Counted from the stretch's first letter, positions 26,599 to 35,426 are shown. The stretch: 64,000 bases of DNA from JADLHS01 sp964561105 (GCA_964561105.1 CAZLOH010000024.1:11615-75614); one strand, 5' to 3'. Notes: generated by a model not told the origin, from the sequence alone. Numbers and translations: made by a program.

Positions 26599-28073
26599 AA
26601 CAGCTTCTTGATTCCCGCCAGCACTTCCGCGCTTTCGACATCGAGCGCGGCGATTTCGGCCATGATTTCTTTCGGGCTGCGGTGGTTCACTTCCTCGCCG
26701 CCATTCGGATTCTTCACGGACAAATCCACTTCGGCGGTGCTCAGTGACCGGGCAACATCCACGTTCCAACTTTTTTTCGTCGCCGGCCCTTCGTCGGCTG
26801 AGGCTCTCGAAGCCTGAAGACAGACAAATTCCGCGAGGTCCGCGTCATTGAGTGGGTTGGTTTTGCCGAGGCTGCGGCCAGGGTCGAGTTGGTAATACCA
26901 CACCCGGCGGGTGGGGCGTCCTTTCTCAAAGAACAGCACCACGGTTTTTACACCCGCGCCCCGGAACGTGCCGCCCGGACAATCCAAAACCGTGTGCAGG
27001 TTGCAGCTTTCCAGCAGCAGCTTGCGCAAGCTCACCGAGGCGTTGTCGGTGTTGGACAGGAAGGTGTTCTTGATGACGATAGCGCCGCGTCCGCCGGCTT
27101 TCAGAATCTTGATGAAGTGTTGCAGGAACAGAAACGCGGTTTCGCCGGTGCGGATGGGAAAGTTTTGTTGCACTTCCGCCCGCTCCTTGCCGCCAAACGG
27201 CGGATTGGCCAGCACCACGTCGTAGCGGTCCTTGTCCTGAATGTCGGCGAGGTTCTCGGAAAGCGTGTTGGTGTGGATGATGTTCGGCGCTTCGATGCCA
27301 TGCAGAATCAGGTTCATGATGGCAATGACGTAGGCGAGGGACTTCTTTTCCTTGCCGTAAAAGGTGCGCTCTTGCAGCGTCCGGTCCTGCGCCGTGGTGC
27401 GCTTGGGGTTGCTGGTCTTGAGGTAATCAAACGCCTCGCACAAGAATCCCGCCGAACCGCACGCGCCGTCGTAAATCTTTTCGCCCAGCTGCGGCTTCGT
27501 CACCTGAATCATGGCGCGAATGAGCGGGCGCGGGGTGTAATACTCGCCCCCGTTGCGCCCGGCGTTGCCCATGTTTTTGATCTTCGCTTCGTAGAGGTGC
27601 GATAGCTCGTGCTTCTCCGTCTGCGAGCGGAAGCGCAACTCGTCCACGTGGTCAATGATCTCGCGCAGGTTGTAGCCGCTCTGAATCTTGTTCTTAATTT
27701 CGCCGAAGATTTCACCAATCTTGTATTCGATGGTCTGGGAATTTTCCGCCTTGGATTTGAACCCATGCAGATAAGGAAAGAGTTTTTGATTAACGAAATC
27801 GCGGAGGTCATCGCCCGTCATCGCCTGGTTGTGATCGAGTTGGCCGGACTTGTCCTTCGGCGCGGCCCAGGTTTCCCAGCGATACGGTTTGGCGAGGATA
27901 TGGGAGTATTTCTTTCCCGCGAGTTCGGCTTCGGTGGCCTTGTCTTCTTCCAGCCCGTCGAGGTATTTCAAAAAGAGCAACCACGAGGTCTGCTCGGTGT
28001 AATCGAGTTCGGTGGTACACCCGGCTTCTTTCCAGAGCACGTCGTCTATGTTTTTGAAGGCTTGTTCAAACAT
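26595..28073 (-). CDS. hsdM: Type I restriction-modification DNA methyltransferase (HsdM)
   Basis: A protein of about 492 residues from the ATG at 28073; a GTG at 28100 would add nine. The N-terminal HsdM domain begins MFEQAFKNIDDVLW. The S-adenosylmethionine motif appears as DGACGSAGFL and the catalytic motif as NPPFGG, typical of N6-adenine methylases. A helix NAGRNGGEYYTPRPLI lies before motif I, as in this family. It methylates the host sites chosen by HsdS and forms the core of the restriction complex. First gene of the operon hsdM-hsdS-bro-hsdR, divergent from a small cytochrome gene across a 273-bp spacer. Confidence 0.94.
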   Translation of the reverse strand: MFEQAFKNIDDVLWKEAGCTTELDYTEQTSWLLFLKYLDGLEEDKATEAELAGKKYSHILAKPYRWETWAAPKDKSGQLDHNQAMTGDDLRDFVNQKLFPYLHGFKSKAENSQTIEYKIGEIFGEIKNKIQSGYNLREIIDHVDELRFRSQTEKHELSHLYEAKIKNMGNAGRNGGEYYTPRPLIRAMIQVTKPQLGEKIYDGACGSAGFLCEAFDYLKTSNPKRTTAQDRTLQERTFYGKEKKSLAYVIAIMNLILHGIEAPNIIHTNTLSENLADIQDKDRYDVVLANPPFGGKERAEVQQNFPIRTGETAFLFLQHFIKILKAGGRGAIVIKNTFLSNTDNASVSLRKLLLESCNLHTVLDCPGGTFRGAGVKTVVLFFEKGRPTRRVWYYQLDPGRSLGKTNPLNDADLAEFVCLQASRASADEGPATKKSWNVDVARSLSTAEVDLSVKNPNGGEEVNHRSPKEIMAEIAALDVESAEVLAGIKKLL

Positions 28074-28346
28074 GGGCGCGCCAATGTAGCTACGGGCCAC
28101 GGTTTTTCACAATGGCGGAGTTTCCCAACTGGAAGCGCGGCGGCGGCAAAATCCGCCGCACGAACGCCAAAATCGGCGTAGCCCAAGTCAGCGGTTTCTC
28201 CGAGGGTGTACCCGTGAACGCTCAGGCAGCATTCGTGCAACCCGCGCCGACCGGCCCAAGAGAGCGACTCCTGACGCCTCGGGCCGGCCGTCGTGGCCTG
28301 GTTGGTTTTCTGTGTCCACGAATGCGCGCCCAACAAACCTCCAACA

Positions 28347-28685
28347 ATGAATCAAATGAAAAAGACGCTGCTCCTCACGATCCTGCTCGCCGCTGGTGCC
28401 CTTGGTTCCGCTGCTGCGGACGATGCGCAAGCCCAGTTTGATAAAGGCTGCGCCAAATGTCATGGGAAGGATGGCAAAGGGGAAACCAAAATGGGTCAAA
28501 AACTCAAGGTCAAGGATTACACCAATGCCAAGGTCCAGGCCGAACTGAAGGATGACGCGGCCTTCAAAGCCATCAAGGAAGGCCTCAAGGATAAAGATGA
28601 CAAAGTCTTGATGAAACCCGCCGAGGATTTGTCCGATGCCGACATCAAAGCGCTGGTCAAGTATATGCGGACGTTCAAGAAGTGA
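28347..28685 (+). CDS. Small monoheme c-type cytochrome
   Basis: A protein of 112 residues from the ATG at 28347. A signal peptide ends at SAAADDA, then CAKCHGKDGKGETKMGQKL gives one heme site, and LMKPAEDLSD supplies the likely methionine ligand. The C-terminus ends VKYMRTFKK. This is a class I periplasmic electron carrier, unusually rich in lysine and aspartate. It lies 245 bp before a close paralog. It probably shuttles electrons between the membrane cytochromes downstream and the porin-cytochrome complex, which is inference. Confidence 0.87.
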   Translation: MNQMKKTLLLTILLAAGALGSAAADDAQAQFDKGCAKCHGKDGKGETKMGQKLKVKDYTNAKVQAELKDDAAFKAIKEGLKDKDDKVLMKPAEDLSDADIKALVKYMRTFKK

Positions 28686-28695
28686 ATATGGATTT

Positions 28696-28779
28696 GTTTG
28701 GGCGATCTTCCGCCCAAACATGGGACGGTAGTCAGGGTGAGTGGCCCGACCGGCAAATGGTTCAGCTTGCCGGTCGGGC
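28696..28779 (+). terminator. Two perfect hairpins after the first small cytochrome
   Basis: The first hairpin is GTTTGGGCG, loop ATCTTC, CGCCCAAAC (28696-28719). The second is GCCCGACCGGCAA, loop ATGGTTCAGC, TTGCCGGTCGGGC (28744-28779), a perfect 13-bp stem, followed by TTGTCCGTT. Only a weak T-tract follows, so they may attenuate transcription or protect mRNA instead of fully terminating. Confidence 0.55.
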
Positions 28780-28930
28780 TTGTCCGTTCGGAATCCGGAG
28801 TTCGCCGCCAATTTATGACCGGCCTTTGCCAAGAAGCGGAATGCCGCCGTCATCCTCTCCGCGTAAGTTGTCCGGGTAACGAATGGCCAACGGACAAAAA
28901 ACAACCACGAACCAACGATCAGGAATCGCC

Positions 28931-29260
28931 ATGAAAAAAATACTGACCTCATGCTGTGTGCTCCTCGCGGCGGCAACGGTCGCTGCCGTCGCTGGGGAGG
29001 CAAAGGAAAACTACGACAAAGGTTGCGCCAAGTGCCACGGCAAGGACGGCAAAGGCGGCACCAAGATGGGCCAAAAACTCGGCGCAAAGGATTACACCGA
29101 TTCCAAAGTTCAGGCTGCGCTCACGGACGAGGCCGCGTTCAAAGCGACGAAGGAGGGCTTCAAAGACAAAGACGGCAACGTGTTGATGAAGCCATCTACA
29201 GATTTGTCCGACGCCGAGATCAAGGCTCTGGTCGCCTACATGCGCACGTTTAAGAAGTAG
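28931..29260 (+). CDS. Small monoheme c-type cytochrome, tandem paralog
   Basis: A protein of 109 residues from the ATG at 28931, preceded by AGGA eight bases upstream. The signal peptide ends near AVAGEA. The heme site CAKCHGKDGKGGTKMGQKL and the tail YMRTFKK are nearly the same as in the preceding cytochrome, and LMKPSTDLSD carries the expected methionine. The two genes are a tandem duplication that has diverged mainly in the signal peptide and middle. The NapC-like gene begins 71 bp downstream. Confidence 0.87.
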   Translation: MKKILTSCCVLLAAATVAAVAGEAKENYDKGCAKCHGKDGKGGTKMGQKLGAKDYTDSKVQAALTDEAAFKATKEGFKDKDGNVLMKPSTDLSDAEIKALVAYMRTFKK

Positions 29261-29331
29261 CCGGGCCCGCCCGCGCAAAGGCCCGCTGCCACAACCAACT
29301 CTATCAGCAAAGCTTGACCTGATCTCCGATC

Positions 29332-30804
29332 ATGAACGATCCCAAAGGGCCGGCCGCGTCATCCCCGCTGTGGCGGAATTGGTTGAGTTTCGCCGGTGGC
29401 GTTGTGGCTATTGGCAGCTTCTTCGCCTTCTTACTGCTCTTTGCCATTGATATTTTTGCGCACAATGGCAACCCCTACATGGGTATTTTGGCCTATGTCA
29501 TCGCGCCCGGCTTCTTGTTCCTCGGCCTTGGCCTGACGGCGGTTGGCATCTGGTTTCAACGTCGTCATCTGCGCAAACACGGGGTTGTCCCTACGCCCAG
29601 CCTGCTGACCGTGGATCTCTCCCGACCTGCCGACCGCAAACGTCTGCAACTTTTCGTGGTTGGCAGTGTCATCTTTCTGCTCTGCACGGCCATCGGCAGC
29701 TATCAATCCTATCAAGTCAGCGAGTCCGTCACGTTTTGTGGGCAGGCCTGTCACGTGCCAATGAAACCGGAGTTCACTGCGTATCAATACTCGGCCCACG
29801 CCCGCGTCTCGTGTGTTGACTGCCACGTCGGCCATGGCCCGGAGGCCTTCGTCAAAGCCAAGCTGAACGGCGTGCATCAGCTCATCGGCGTGATCACGGG
29901 CGACTACGACCGCCCGATCAAAACTCCAATCCGCAATCTCCGGCCCGCCCGCGAAACGTGCGAACAATGCCATTGGCCTCAAAAATTCTCCGGCAATATT
30001 GACCGCACCTACCAGCACTACCTTGCCGACGAGACCAACACACCCTTCGCGGTCCGGTTGTCGTTGAAGGTCGGCGGGGCCGATCCCGCGCTCGGTCCCG
30101 TTGGCGGCATTCACTGGCATGTCAGCCAGGACAACAAGATCGAATACCTTGCCACCGACGAGCGCCGCCAGGTCGTTCCCTGGGTGCGCGTGACCGATCC
30201 CCAGGGCAACGTCACCGAATATCGTCAGCCCAAATTCACCAACGACATCAGCGGCTACGAAATTCGCACCATGGATTGCATTGATTGCCACAACCGCCCG
30301 GCTCATCGCTACCGCACACCCAACGACAGCGTGGATTTCGCCATGAGCATCGGCCGGATAGATCCGCAACTTCCGTGGGTAAAGTCCAACGCGGTGGCGG
30401 TCCTCGTCTCCAAATACAACTCTGAAGTGGAGGCCCTGGCGCAGATCGCGACGCAACTTCGCAACACCTATCCCCGCCACCCCGGGGTTGAGAAGCTCGT
30501 CACCGAAGTACAAGCAATTTACCGCCAGAATTTCTTTCCCGAGATGAAAGCCGACTGGCGGTCGTATCCCGAAAACATCGGCCACAAGGAATGGGCTGGA
30601 TGCTTCCGCTGCCATGACGGCAAACATCTCGCCACCTCCGGAGCCAAACCCATTCCGGCCAGTGATTGCGCGTCCTGCCATTCCATCATCGCGCAGGGGA
30701 ACGCGGCTGAGTTGCAAACGATTTCGCCGGTGGGACAGAAATTCAAGCATCCGGGCGACGAAGTGGACGGCGCGTGCAACGAGTGCCACACCGGCGCATT
30801 GTAG
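29332..30804 (+). CDS. NapC/NirT-like membrane-anchored multiheme cytochrome c
   Basis: A 490-residue protein with three hydrophobic helices (about 20-42, 50-75 and 108-125) instead of the single anchor of classic NapC. Heme sites begin at residues 161 (CVDCH), 210 (CEQCH), 316 (CIDCH), 424 (CFRCH), 446 (CASCH) and 482 (CNECH), with an additional CX3CH site at 136 (CGQACH). The region ESVTFCGQACHVPMKPEF matches the NapC/NirT first-heme area. Family members oxidise membrane quinol and pass electrons to periplasmic partners. Here the likely partners are the two small cytochromes just upstream and the next gene. Confidence 0.85.
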   Translation: MNDPKGPAASSPLWRNWLSFAGGVVAIGSFFAFLLLFAIDIFAHNGNPYMGILAYVIAPGFLFLGLGLTAVGIWFQRRHLRKHGVVPTPSLLTVDLSRPADRKRLQLFVVGSVIFLLCTAIGSYQSYQVSESVTFCGQACHVPMKPEFTAYQYSAHARVSCVDCHVGHGPEAFVKAKLNGVHQLIGVITGDYDRPIKTPIRNLRPARETCEQCHWPQKFSGNIDRTYQHYLADETNTPFAVRLSLKVGGADPALGPVGGIHWHVSQDNKIEYLATDERRQVVPWVRVTDPQGNVTEYRQPKFTNDISGYEIRTMDCIDCHNRPAHRYRTPNDSVDFAMSIGRIDPQLPWVKSNAVAVLVSKYNSEVEALAQIATQLRNTYPRHPGVEKLVTEVQAIYRQNFFPEMKADWRSYPENIGHKEWAGCFRCHDGKHLATSGAKPIPASDCASCHSIIAQGNAAELQTISPVGQKFKHPGDEVDGACNECHTGAL

Positions 30805-31058
30805 CCGCGGAAAGCGGAGCGAGTCTCGCGTGCTGACCGGTCCTGCACCCTTCCACGCCAGCCATCTCATTCATCCCCCCACCCGCCAACTCGCGCGCCT
30901 GGTCGGTGCGTTTTTTTCCTCATGCCCTGCTCCGGCATGCTCGTTCAATTCTTCCTCGTGAAATCAAACCGTTTCACGGCGCACTCCGCCAAGAAATGGT
31001 CTGCTTTGAGCAAAGCGTGTGGAGCCATTCCGCACCGAGGCCACGAAACTCAGGACGT

Positions 31059-32795
31059 ATGGGAGTCTGGCGAATGAGCGTGGTTTTGGCCGTGCTGTTG
31101 GCGGGGTGGCCGCTCCCTGGCGATGCGGCTTTGAAGGACAGTGATTGTCTCGACTGCCACTCGGACAAGTCGCTCACGAAGACAAACGAAGCCGGACGCG
31201 CAGTTGCCTTGTTCGTGGATCCGGCCCGGCTCCGGGCTTCGGCCCACGCAACCAATTCCTGCGCGAGCTGCCATTCCGATCTCACGGAAAACCATCCCGA
31301 TGACAACCGCGCCGCCCGGCCGGTGGACTGCCGCCTTTGTCACGAGTCACAATCCGCAAGTTACGGGGCCAGCGTCCACGGGCTGGCTTTCACACAGGGT
31401 CAGGCCGGCGTCGCCTCATGTCAGGATTGTCATGATTCGCACGAAGTCGTGCCGCCAATCTCCCCGCTCTCACCATTGCACGCATCCCATCAGGCGGCCA
31501 CATGTGGAATGTGCCACGAAAAAGAAGCGCGGGATTTCGCCGCCAGCGTTCACGGCAAAGCCCTGGCCGCCGGCATGCGCGATGCGCCCACCTGCACGGA
31601 CTGTCATTCCGAGCACCGGATTCAATCCCTGGCCAGCGGCGGATCGCGTAAAATCTCCGAACAGGTGTGCAGCCGCTGCCACGCCTCCGAACGCATCAAC
31701 ACCAAATACAAGCTGCCCGCCGATCGCGTGCGCACCTTTTTCGACAGCTACCACGGTCTGGCGTCGCGCTATGGCTCGACACGCGCGGCGAATTGTGGCA
31801 GTTGCCACGGGTATCACAAGGTGCTGCCATCCACGGATCCGGAATCCACCATCAATCCGGGTCACCTGGTGCAAACCTGCGGACAATGTCATCCAGGCGC
31901 GAATGAGAAATTTGCGTTGAGCAAAATTCATGTGGACCTGGCGGCGACACCGAGCGCGGCGGACATTGGCAGTTCGATCAGCTGGTGGGTGCGAAAAATC
32001 TACCTGCTGCTGATCCTCGGCGTCATCGGGGGAATGTTCGCGCACAATTCGCTGTTGTTCATTAAAAAATTTACCGTCCATCTCCGTTCGCGGGTCCGCC
32101 CCGTGGTGCGCATGAGTTTGTCCCAGCGCTGGCAGCACGCGCTGCTCGCGTTGAGCTTCGTCGCGCTGGCGGCGACGGGTTTTGGCCTCAAATTCCCGGA
32201 TTCTTGGCTGGCCCGGTTGCTCGGCTCGAGCGAGCCGTTCCGCCGTTGGTCGCATCGGATCGCCGGGGTCCTGCTGTTGCTCGTGGGCGCTTATCACCTC
32301 TACTATCTCGCGACCGCGAAGGAGGGGCGCAAATTGATCCTGGATTTCCTGCCCTCGAAAAAGGACCTGGCCGACGTTGTTGGCACGCTTCGCTGGCTGC
32401 TGGGCTTGCGAAAGGAAAAACCGCAGATCGGGCGGTTCGGTTACGCGGAGAAGATGGAATACTGGGCGGTCATCTGGGGCACGATCATCATGGGCGTCAC
32501 CGGTCTGATGGTCTGGTTCAAAATGGAAGTGACGCAATGGCTGCCCCGCTGGGTGGTGGAGGTGGCGCTGACCATTCATTATTACGAAGCCATCCTCGCC
32601 TGTCTGGCCATCCTCGTCTGGCATTTTTATCATGTGTTGTTTGATCCGGATGTCTATCCGGCGAATCTGGCGTGCTGGGACGGCAAGGTTTCCGAACACT
32701 GGCAGGCGGAGGAACATCCCCTGGAAGTGTTGTCGTCCAGCACGCCGGAAGGCCCGCCGCCAAAGGACGCACATGCAAATACTTCAACTCATTGA
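31059..32795 (+). CDS. Nonaheme cytochrome c fused to a membrane cytochrome b domain
   Basis: A protein of 578 residues from the ATG at 31059, which begins a signal peptide ending GDAALK. Nine CxxCH sites follow: CLDCH, CASCH, CRLCH, CQDCH, CGMCH, CTDCH, CSRCH, CGSCH and CGQCH. The C-terminal half has about four to five membrane helices. Histidines are well placed for b hemes (RWQHALLALSF, RWSHRIAGVLLLL, GAYHLYYL, HYYEAILA, WHFYHVLF), like formate dehydrogenase gamma or Ni,Fe-hydrogenase cytochrome b. Such a fusion could move electrons between quinol and periplasmic hemes in one chain. It follows the NapC-like gene on the same strand. Confidence 0.86.
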   Translation: MGVWRMSVVLAVLLAGWPLPGDAALKDSDCLDCHSDKSLTKTNEAGRAVALFVDPARLRASAHATNSCASCHSDLTENHPDDNRAARPVDCRLCHESQSASYGASVHGLAFTQGQAGVASCQDCHDSHEVVPPISPLSPLHASHQAATCGMCHEKEARDFAASVHGKALAAGMRDAPTCTDCHSEHRIQSLASGGSRKISEQVCSRCHASERINTKYKLPADRVRTFFDSYHGLASRYGSTRAANCGSCHGYHKVLPSTDPESTINPGHLVQTCGQCHPGANEKFALSKIHVDLAATPSAADIGSSISWWVRKIYLLLILGVIGGMFAHNSLLFIKKFTVHLRSRVRPVVRMSLSQRWQHALLALSFVALAATGFGLKFPDSWLARLLGSSEPFRRWSHRIAGVLLLLVGAYHLYYLATAKEGRKLILDFLPSKKDLADVVGTLRWLLGLRKEKPQIGRFGYAEKMEYWAVIWGTIIMGVTGLMVWFKMEVTQWLPRWVVEVALTIHYYEAILACLAILVWHFYHVLFDPDVYPANLACWDGKVSEHWQAEEHPLEVLSSSTPEGPPPKDAHANTSTH

Positions 32796-32940
32796 TCAAT
32801 TCCTGCTCCGGGCCTTCCGTTTTCGCACTCGCGGGTTTCTCCGGATGGAAGACGCGCCTGGTGCGGCATTCAGTCAATGGAGATCAGTTCTTGCCGTGGT
32901 GGTTGAGAATTCTACGGGATGGCGCGGCGGCCGGGAATAA
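32773..32940 (+). CDS. Possible small protein, uncertain
   Basis: A 55-codon frame from the ATG at 32773, overlapping the end of the cytochrome b fusion gene by 23 bp. It would encode MQILQLIDQFLLRAFRFRTR and a basic remainder. I recognise no family. The overlap is compatible with coupling, but chance is equally likely. Confidence 0.25.
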   Translation: MQILQLIDQFLLRAFRFRTRGFLRMEDAPGAAFSQWRSVLAVVVENSTGWRGGRE

Positions 32941-33001
32941 TCTCAACCGCTTGTTTCAGTTTGGCGCTGCCCGGAACATTGAAAGGGTTTCCCGGGTCGA
33001 G

Positions 33002-33505
33002 TCAAAGTGCCGCCCGCACCAACTCCCTGCGCGTCGCCTGCAAACGACGGATGGCCACGGCCGCTGTGCGTTTCATCAATTCGTAGCCGAAAGCGGGCTT
33101 TGCGTCGCATTGCTCACGCAGCCAGGTGCCGTAAAAGAAAGTTGCCCGCACGGGTTCGAGCGCCCGGGCCGTGAAATTCCAGATGTGGGGGGGAAACAAC
33201 CACGACCAGCCCACCACATCGCCGGCAGCAAGGCACTCCACCAATACTGGCGTCCGATTCGGCGCATTCACTTCCACGCCCACCCGGCCATCGAGAATGA
33301 GGTAAAACCGATTGGCCATGTCGCCCTCGCGAAAAATGATTTGATCCGTTACGAAACGGGTTGGCATGGCGCACGACGCCAACATCGCCAGATGCTCGGG
33401 ATCCAAATCATCCAAGAACGGATGATCCCGCCAATGCATCCCCTCCTCCGTCCCCTTGGGCTGCTCCTCCGGATAACCGGGTTTGCGTTGGTTCTCCTGG
33501 TTCAT
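33002..33505 (-). CDS. Stand-alone cyclic nucleotide-binding domain protein
   Basis: A protein of 167 residues from the ATG at 33505. It has one cNMP-binding fold: HPFLDDLDPEHLAMLA, then FREGDMANRFYLILDGRV and the phosphate-cassette region. No helix-turn-helix follows; the protein ends RRELVRAAL. It may act as a sensor through protein contacts rather than DNA binding. The start codon overlaps the stop of the universal stress protein gene by one base (TGATG), so the two are coupled. Confidence 0.83.
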   Translation of the reverse strand: MNQENQRKPGYPEEQPKGTEEGMHWRDHPFLDDLDPEHLAMLASCAMPTRFVTDQIIFREGDMANRFYLILDGRVGVEVNAPNRTPVLVECLAAGDVVGWSWLFPPHIWNFTARALEPVRATFFYGTWLREQCDAKPAFGYELMKRTAAVAIRRLQATRRELVRAAL

Positions 33506-34005
33506 CAGCAAATCTCCCGATTCGGTCCCCGCACGACCAGGACGGGGCACGCCACATGCCGGACCACTTTTTCCACCGTATCGCCGAGCGGCGACCGGTT
33601 GGTCGCGGAAAATCCACACGCGCCGATGACCAGGAGATCCGCGCCCAAGGCCCTGGCCGCCTCGGTAATCTCAAAAAAGGCGATCCCAACTCGCACGGAA
33701 GTTTCGACCACACGGCAGTTCCCGATCATGCGCTCGGCCAGCGTGTTCAAATCCAGCTTCGCCTCCGCCAGCCGGTCTCCATCCGAAGCCTTGACGCTGG
33801 CGGGGAGCGCATCGGGCGCTTCCGTCAACAGATTGGGCTCCACCACATGAACCAGGCTGAGTGACGCGCCCAGCCGCGCAGCCAATTCGCCCGCGTATGC
33901 CAATGCGCCCTCACTGTCCCCGGAGAACTCCACCGCCACCAGAATCCGCTGTAACGGCGGACGCGATGGGGCCGGCGCATCCGTGAGCGGTTTTTTTGAT
34001 AACAT
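33505..34005 (-). CDS. Universal stress protein (UspA family)
   Basis: A protein of about 166 residues from the ATG at 34005; an ATG at 34014 adds three residues. The domain starts ILVAVEFSGDSEGALAYA, and the C-terminal part holds GACGFSATNRSPLGDTVEKV, matching the ATP-binding G-2x-G-9x-G motif with Asp in place of the usual Ser or Thr. It ends CPVLVVRGP. Usp proteins bind ATP and support stress survival. Coupling to the cNMP-binding protein suggests a shared signal role. It is divergent from the PocR/AraC regulator. Confidence 0.87.
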   Translation of the reverse strand: MLSKKPLTDAPAPSRPPLQRILVAVEFSGDSEGALAYAGELAARLGASLSLVHVVEPNLLTEAPDALPASVKASDGDRLAEAKLDLNTLAERMIGNCRVVETSVRVGIAFFEITEAARALGADLLVIGACGFSATNRSPLGDTVEKVVRHVACPVLVVRGPNREIC

Positions 34006-34149
34006 GGCTCTCATTACCTGTTCATTCTCCCCCCATGCTCCGGCCACTCCAACCGCTCGTCTCCGCTTCCCTTGGCCAACCATCCTCATCTTTTGCCAGT
34101 AAGCCGTTTATCACTTGTCCGGCGCGGGCGGGGTCACTACGTTGGCCGC

Positions 34150-35037
34150 GTGGACCACCAGGACAATAAGAAGTTCGTCGAAGCGCTCTCGCAGTCGCAG
34201 ATTTATCAGGACTACGAGCGAGCTTTCACCAAAACCACCGGGCTGCCCCTGAGCCTGCGCCCTTTGGAAGACTGGCAGCGCCCACACCAGGGCAAGAAAT
34301 CCGAGAATCCGTTCTGCGTGCTCATGGCCGGGCAGAATCGCACCTGCGCAGCGTGCCTGGAAGCGCACCAAAGAATTTCGGAACAAATGGGGAGTGGACC
34401 TCGCACCATAAGATGCTTTGCCGGCCTCTGTGACACCGGTGTGCCGGTCTCCGTAGGCGAGGAAGTCATCGGATTTCTCCAAACGGGCCAGATCTTCACC
34501 CAGAAGCCTACCCGCGCGCAGTTTGCCCGGACCGCCAAACAACTCGCGGAGTGGGGTTGGAAGCACGACCTGCGGCAACTCGAGGAAACGTACTTTCAAA
34601 CCCGCGTCATCACGCCCAAACAATATGAATCCGTCCTGCGCCTGCTCACCATTTTCGCTCAACACCTCGCACTCGTAAGCAACCAGTTGCTCCTGCACCA
34701 GGCCAACGCTGAACCACCCACCATCACCCGGGCCAAACAGTTCATTCAGGACCACCAAACCGACGAGATTTCGCTGAGTGACGTTGCCAAGGCGGTCAAC
34801 ACCAGCACATTTTATTTTTGCAAGATGTTCAAGAAGGCAACCGGCTTGAACTTCACCGATTACCTCGCCCGGGTGCGCGTGGAGAAGGCGCGCAATCTCC
34901 TGCTCAATCCCAACCTGCGCATCAGCGAAGTGGCCTTCGCGGCGGGATTCCAATCGCTCAGCCATTTCAACCGGGTGTTTCGCCGCATCGCCGGTGAATC
35001 GCCCACCCACTACCGCGGCAAGCTGCCGAAGCCGTGA
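34150..35037 (+). CDS. AraC-family regulator with an N-terminal PocR domain
   Basis: A protein of 295 residues from the GTG at 34150; a TTG at 34072 would add 26 that look non-coding. The PocR domain (about residues 1-170) carries RTCAACLEAH and RCFAGLCDTGVPV, whose cysteines and pocket are typical of the family. The C-terminal AraC DNA-binding domain has two helix-turn-helix units with EVAFAAGFQSLSHFNRVFRR and the ending SPTHYR. PocR regulators respond to small hydrocarbons or other ligands. Targets are unknown; the divergent Usp gene is one candidate. Confidence 0.88.
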   Translation: MDHQDNKKFVEALSQSQIYQDYERAFTKTTGLPLSLRPLEDWQRPHQGKKSENPFCVLMAGQNRTCAACLEAHQRISEQMGSGPRTIRCFAGLCDTGVPVSVGEEVIGFLQTGQIFTQKPTRAQFARTAKQLAEWGWKHDLRQLEETYFQTRVITPKQYESVLRLLTIFAQHLALVSNQLLLHQANAEPPTITRAKQFIQDHQTDEISLSDVAKAVNTSTFYFCKMFKKATGLNFTDYLARVRVEKARNLLLNPNLRISEVAFAAGFQSLSHFNRVFRRIAGESPTHYRGKLPKP

Positions 35038-35116
35038 GGCGGAAAATTTTTTAATCCGTCTGAACGCAATGACCGCAGCGTTGTCGAAGGGGTGGGAAAG
35101 TCATCCTGCGCAACTC

Positions 35117-35383
35117 ATGAAAACGAAACGAGTCATCGTCCGCTGGCAAACGGGCCTGCACTTGCGAGCGGCTGCCCGCCTGGTGCAACTGGCCCGAAGC
35201 TTCGAGTCCCGCATTCTCGTGCGCGTCGGTTCGCAAATCGCCGATGCCCGCAGCATCCTGAGCATCATGATTCTGGCCGCAACCCTGGGCACGACGCTGG
35301 TCATCGAGGCTTCCGGGACCGACGAACACGAGGCGATTCAGGCGGTGGTAGCCTACTTCAACAGCGGACTACCACACGAGTAG
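35117..35383 (+). CDS. HPr family phosphocarrier protein
   Basis: An 88-residue protein, the standard HPr length. His15 lies in TGLHLRAAARLVQLA and Ser46 in ADARSILSIMILAA, the exact positions of the PTS phosphorylation site and the HPr kinase site. No EI or EII gene is in the window. The ATG at 35117 is chosen because numbering then matches the family. The usual ARPA motif after His15 is changed to LRAA, which may affect binding. It could act in PTS transport or only in regulation. Confidence 0.9.
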   Translation: MKTKRVIVRWQTGLHLRAAARLVQLARSFESRILVRVGSQIADARSILSIMILAATLGTTLVIEASGTDEHEAIQAVVAYFNSGLPHE

Positions 35384-35426
35384 TTTCCTTCCCACCTACT
35401 CGCCGCCACGAGCAAGGTGATGCAAT

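Noticed and set aside
29431..30870. 479-codon minus-strand frame
   Set aside because: Antisense of the NapC-like cytochrome, with no motif.
33150..33175. tRNA-like GGTTCGAGCGC word
   Set aside because: No cloverleaf can be drawn around it, and it lies in the coding sequence of the cNMP-binding protein.
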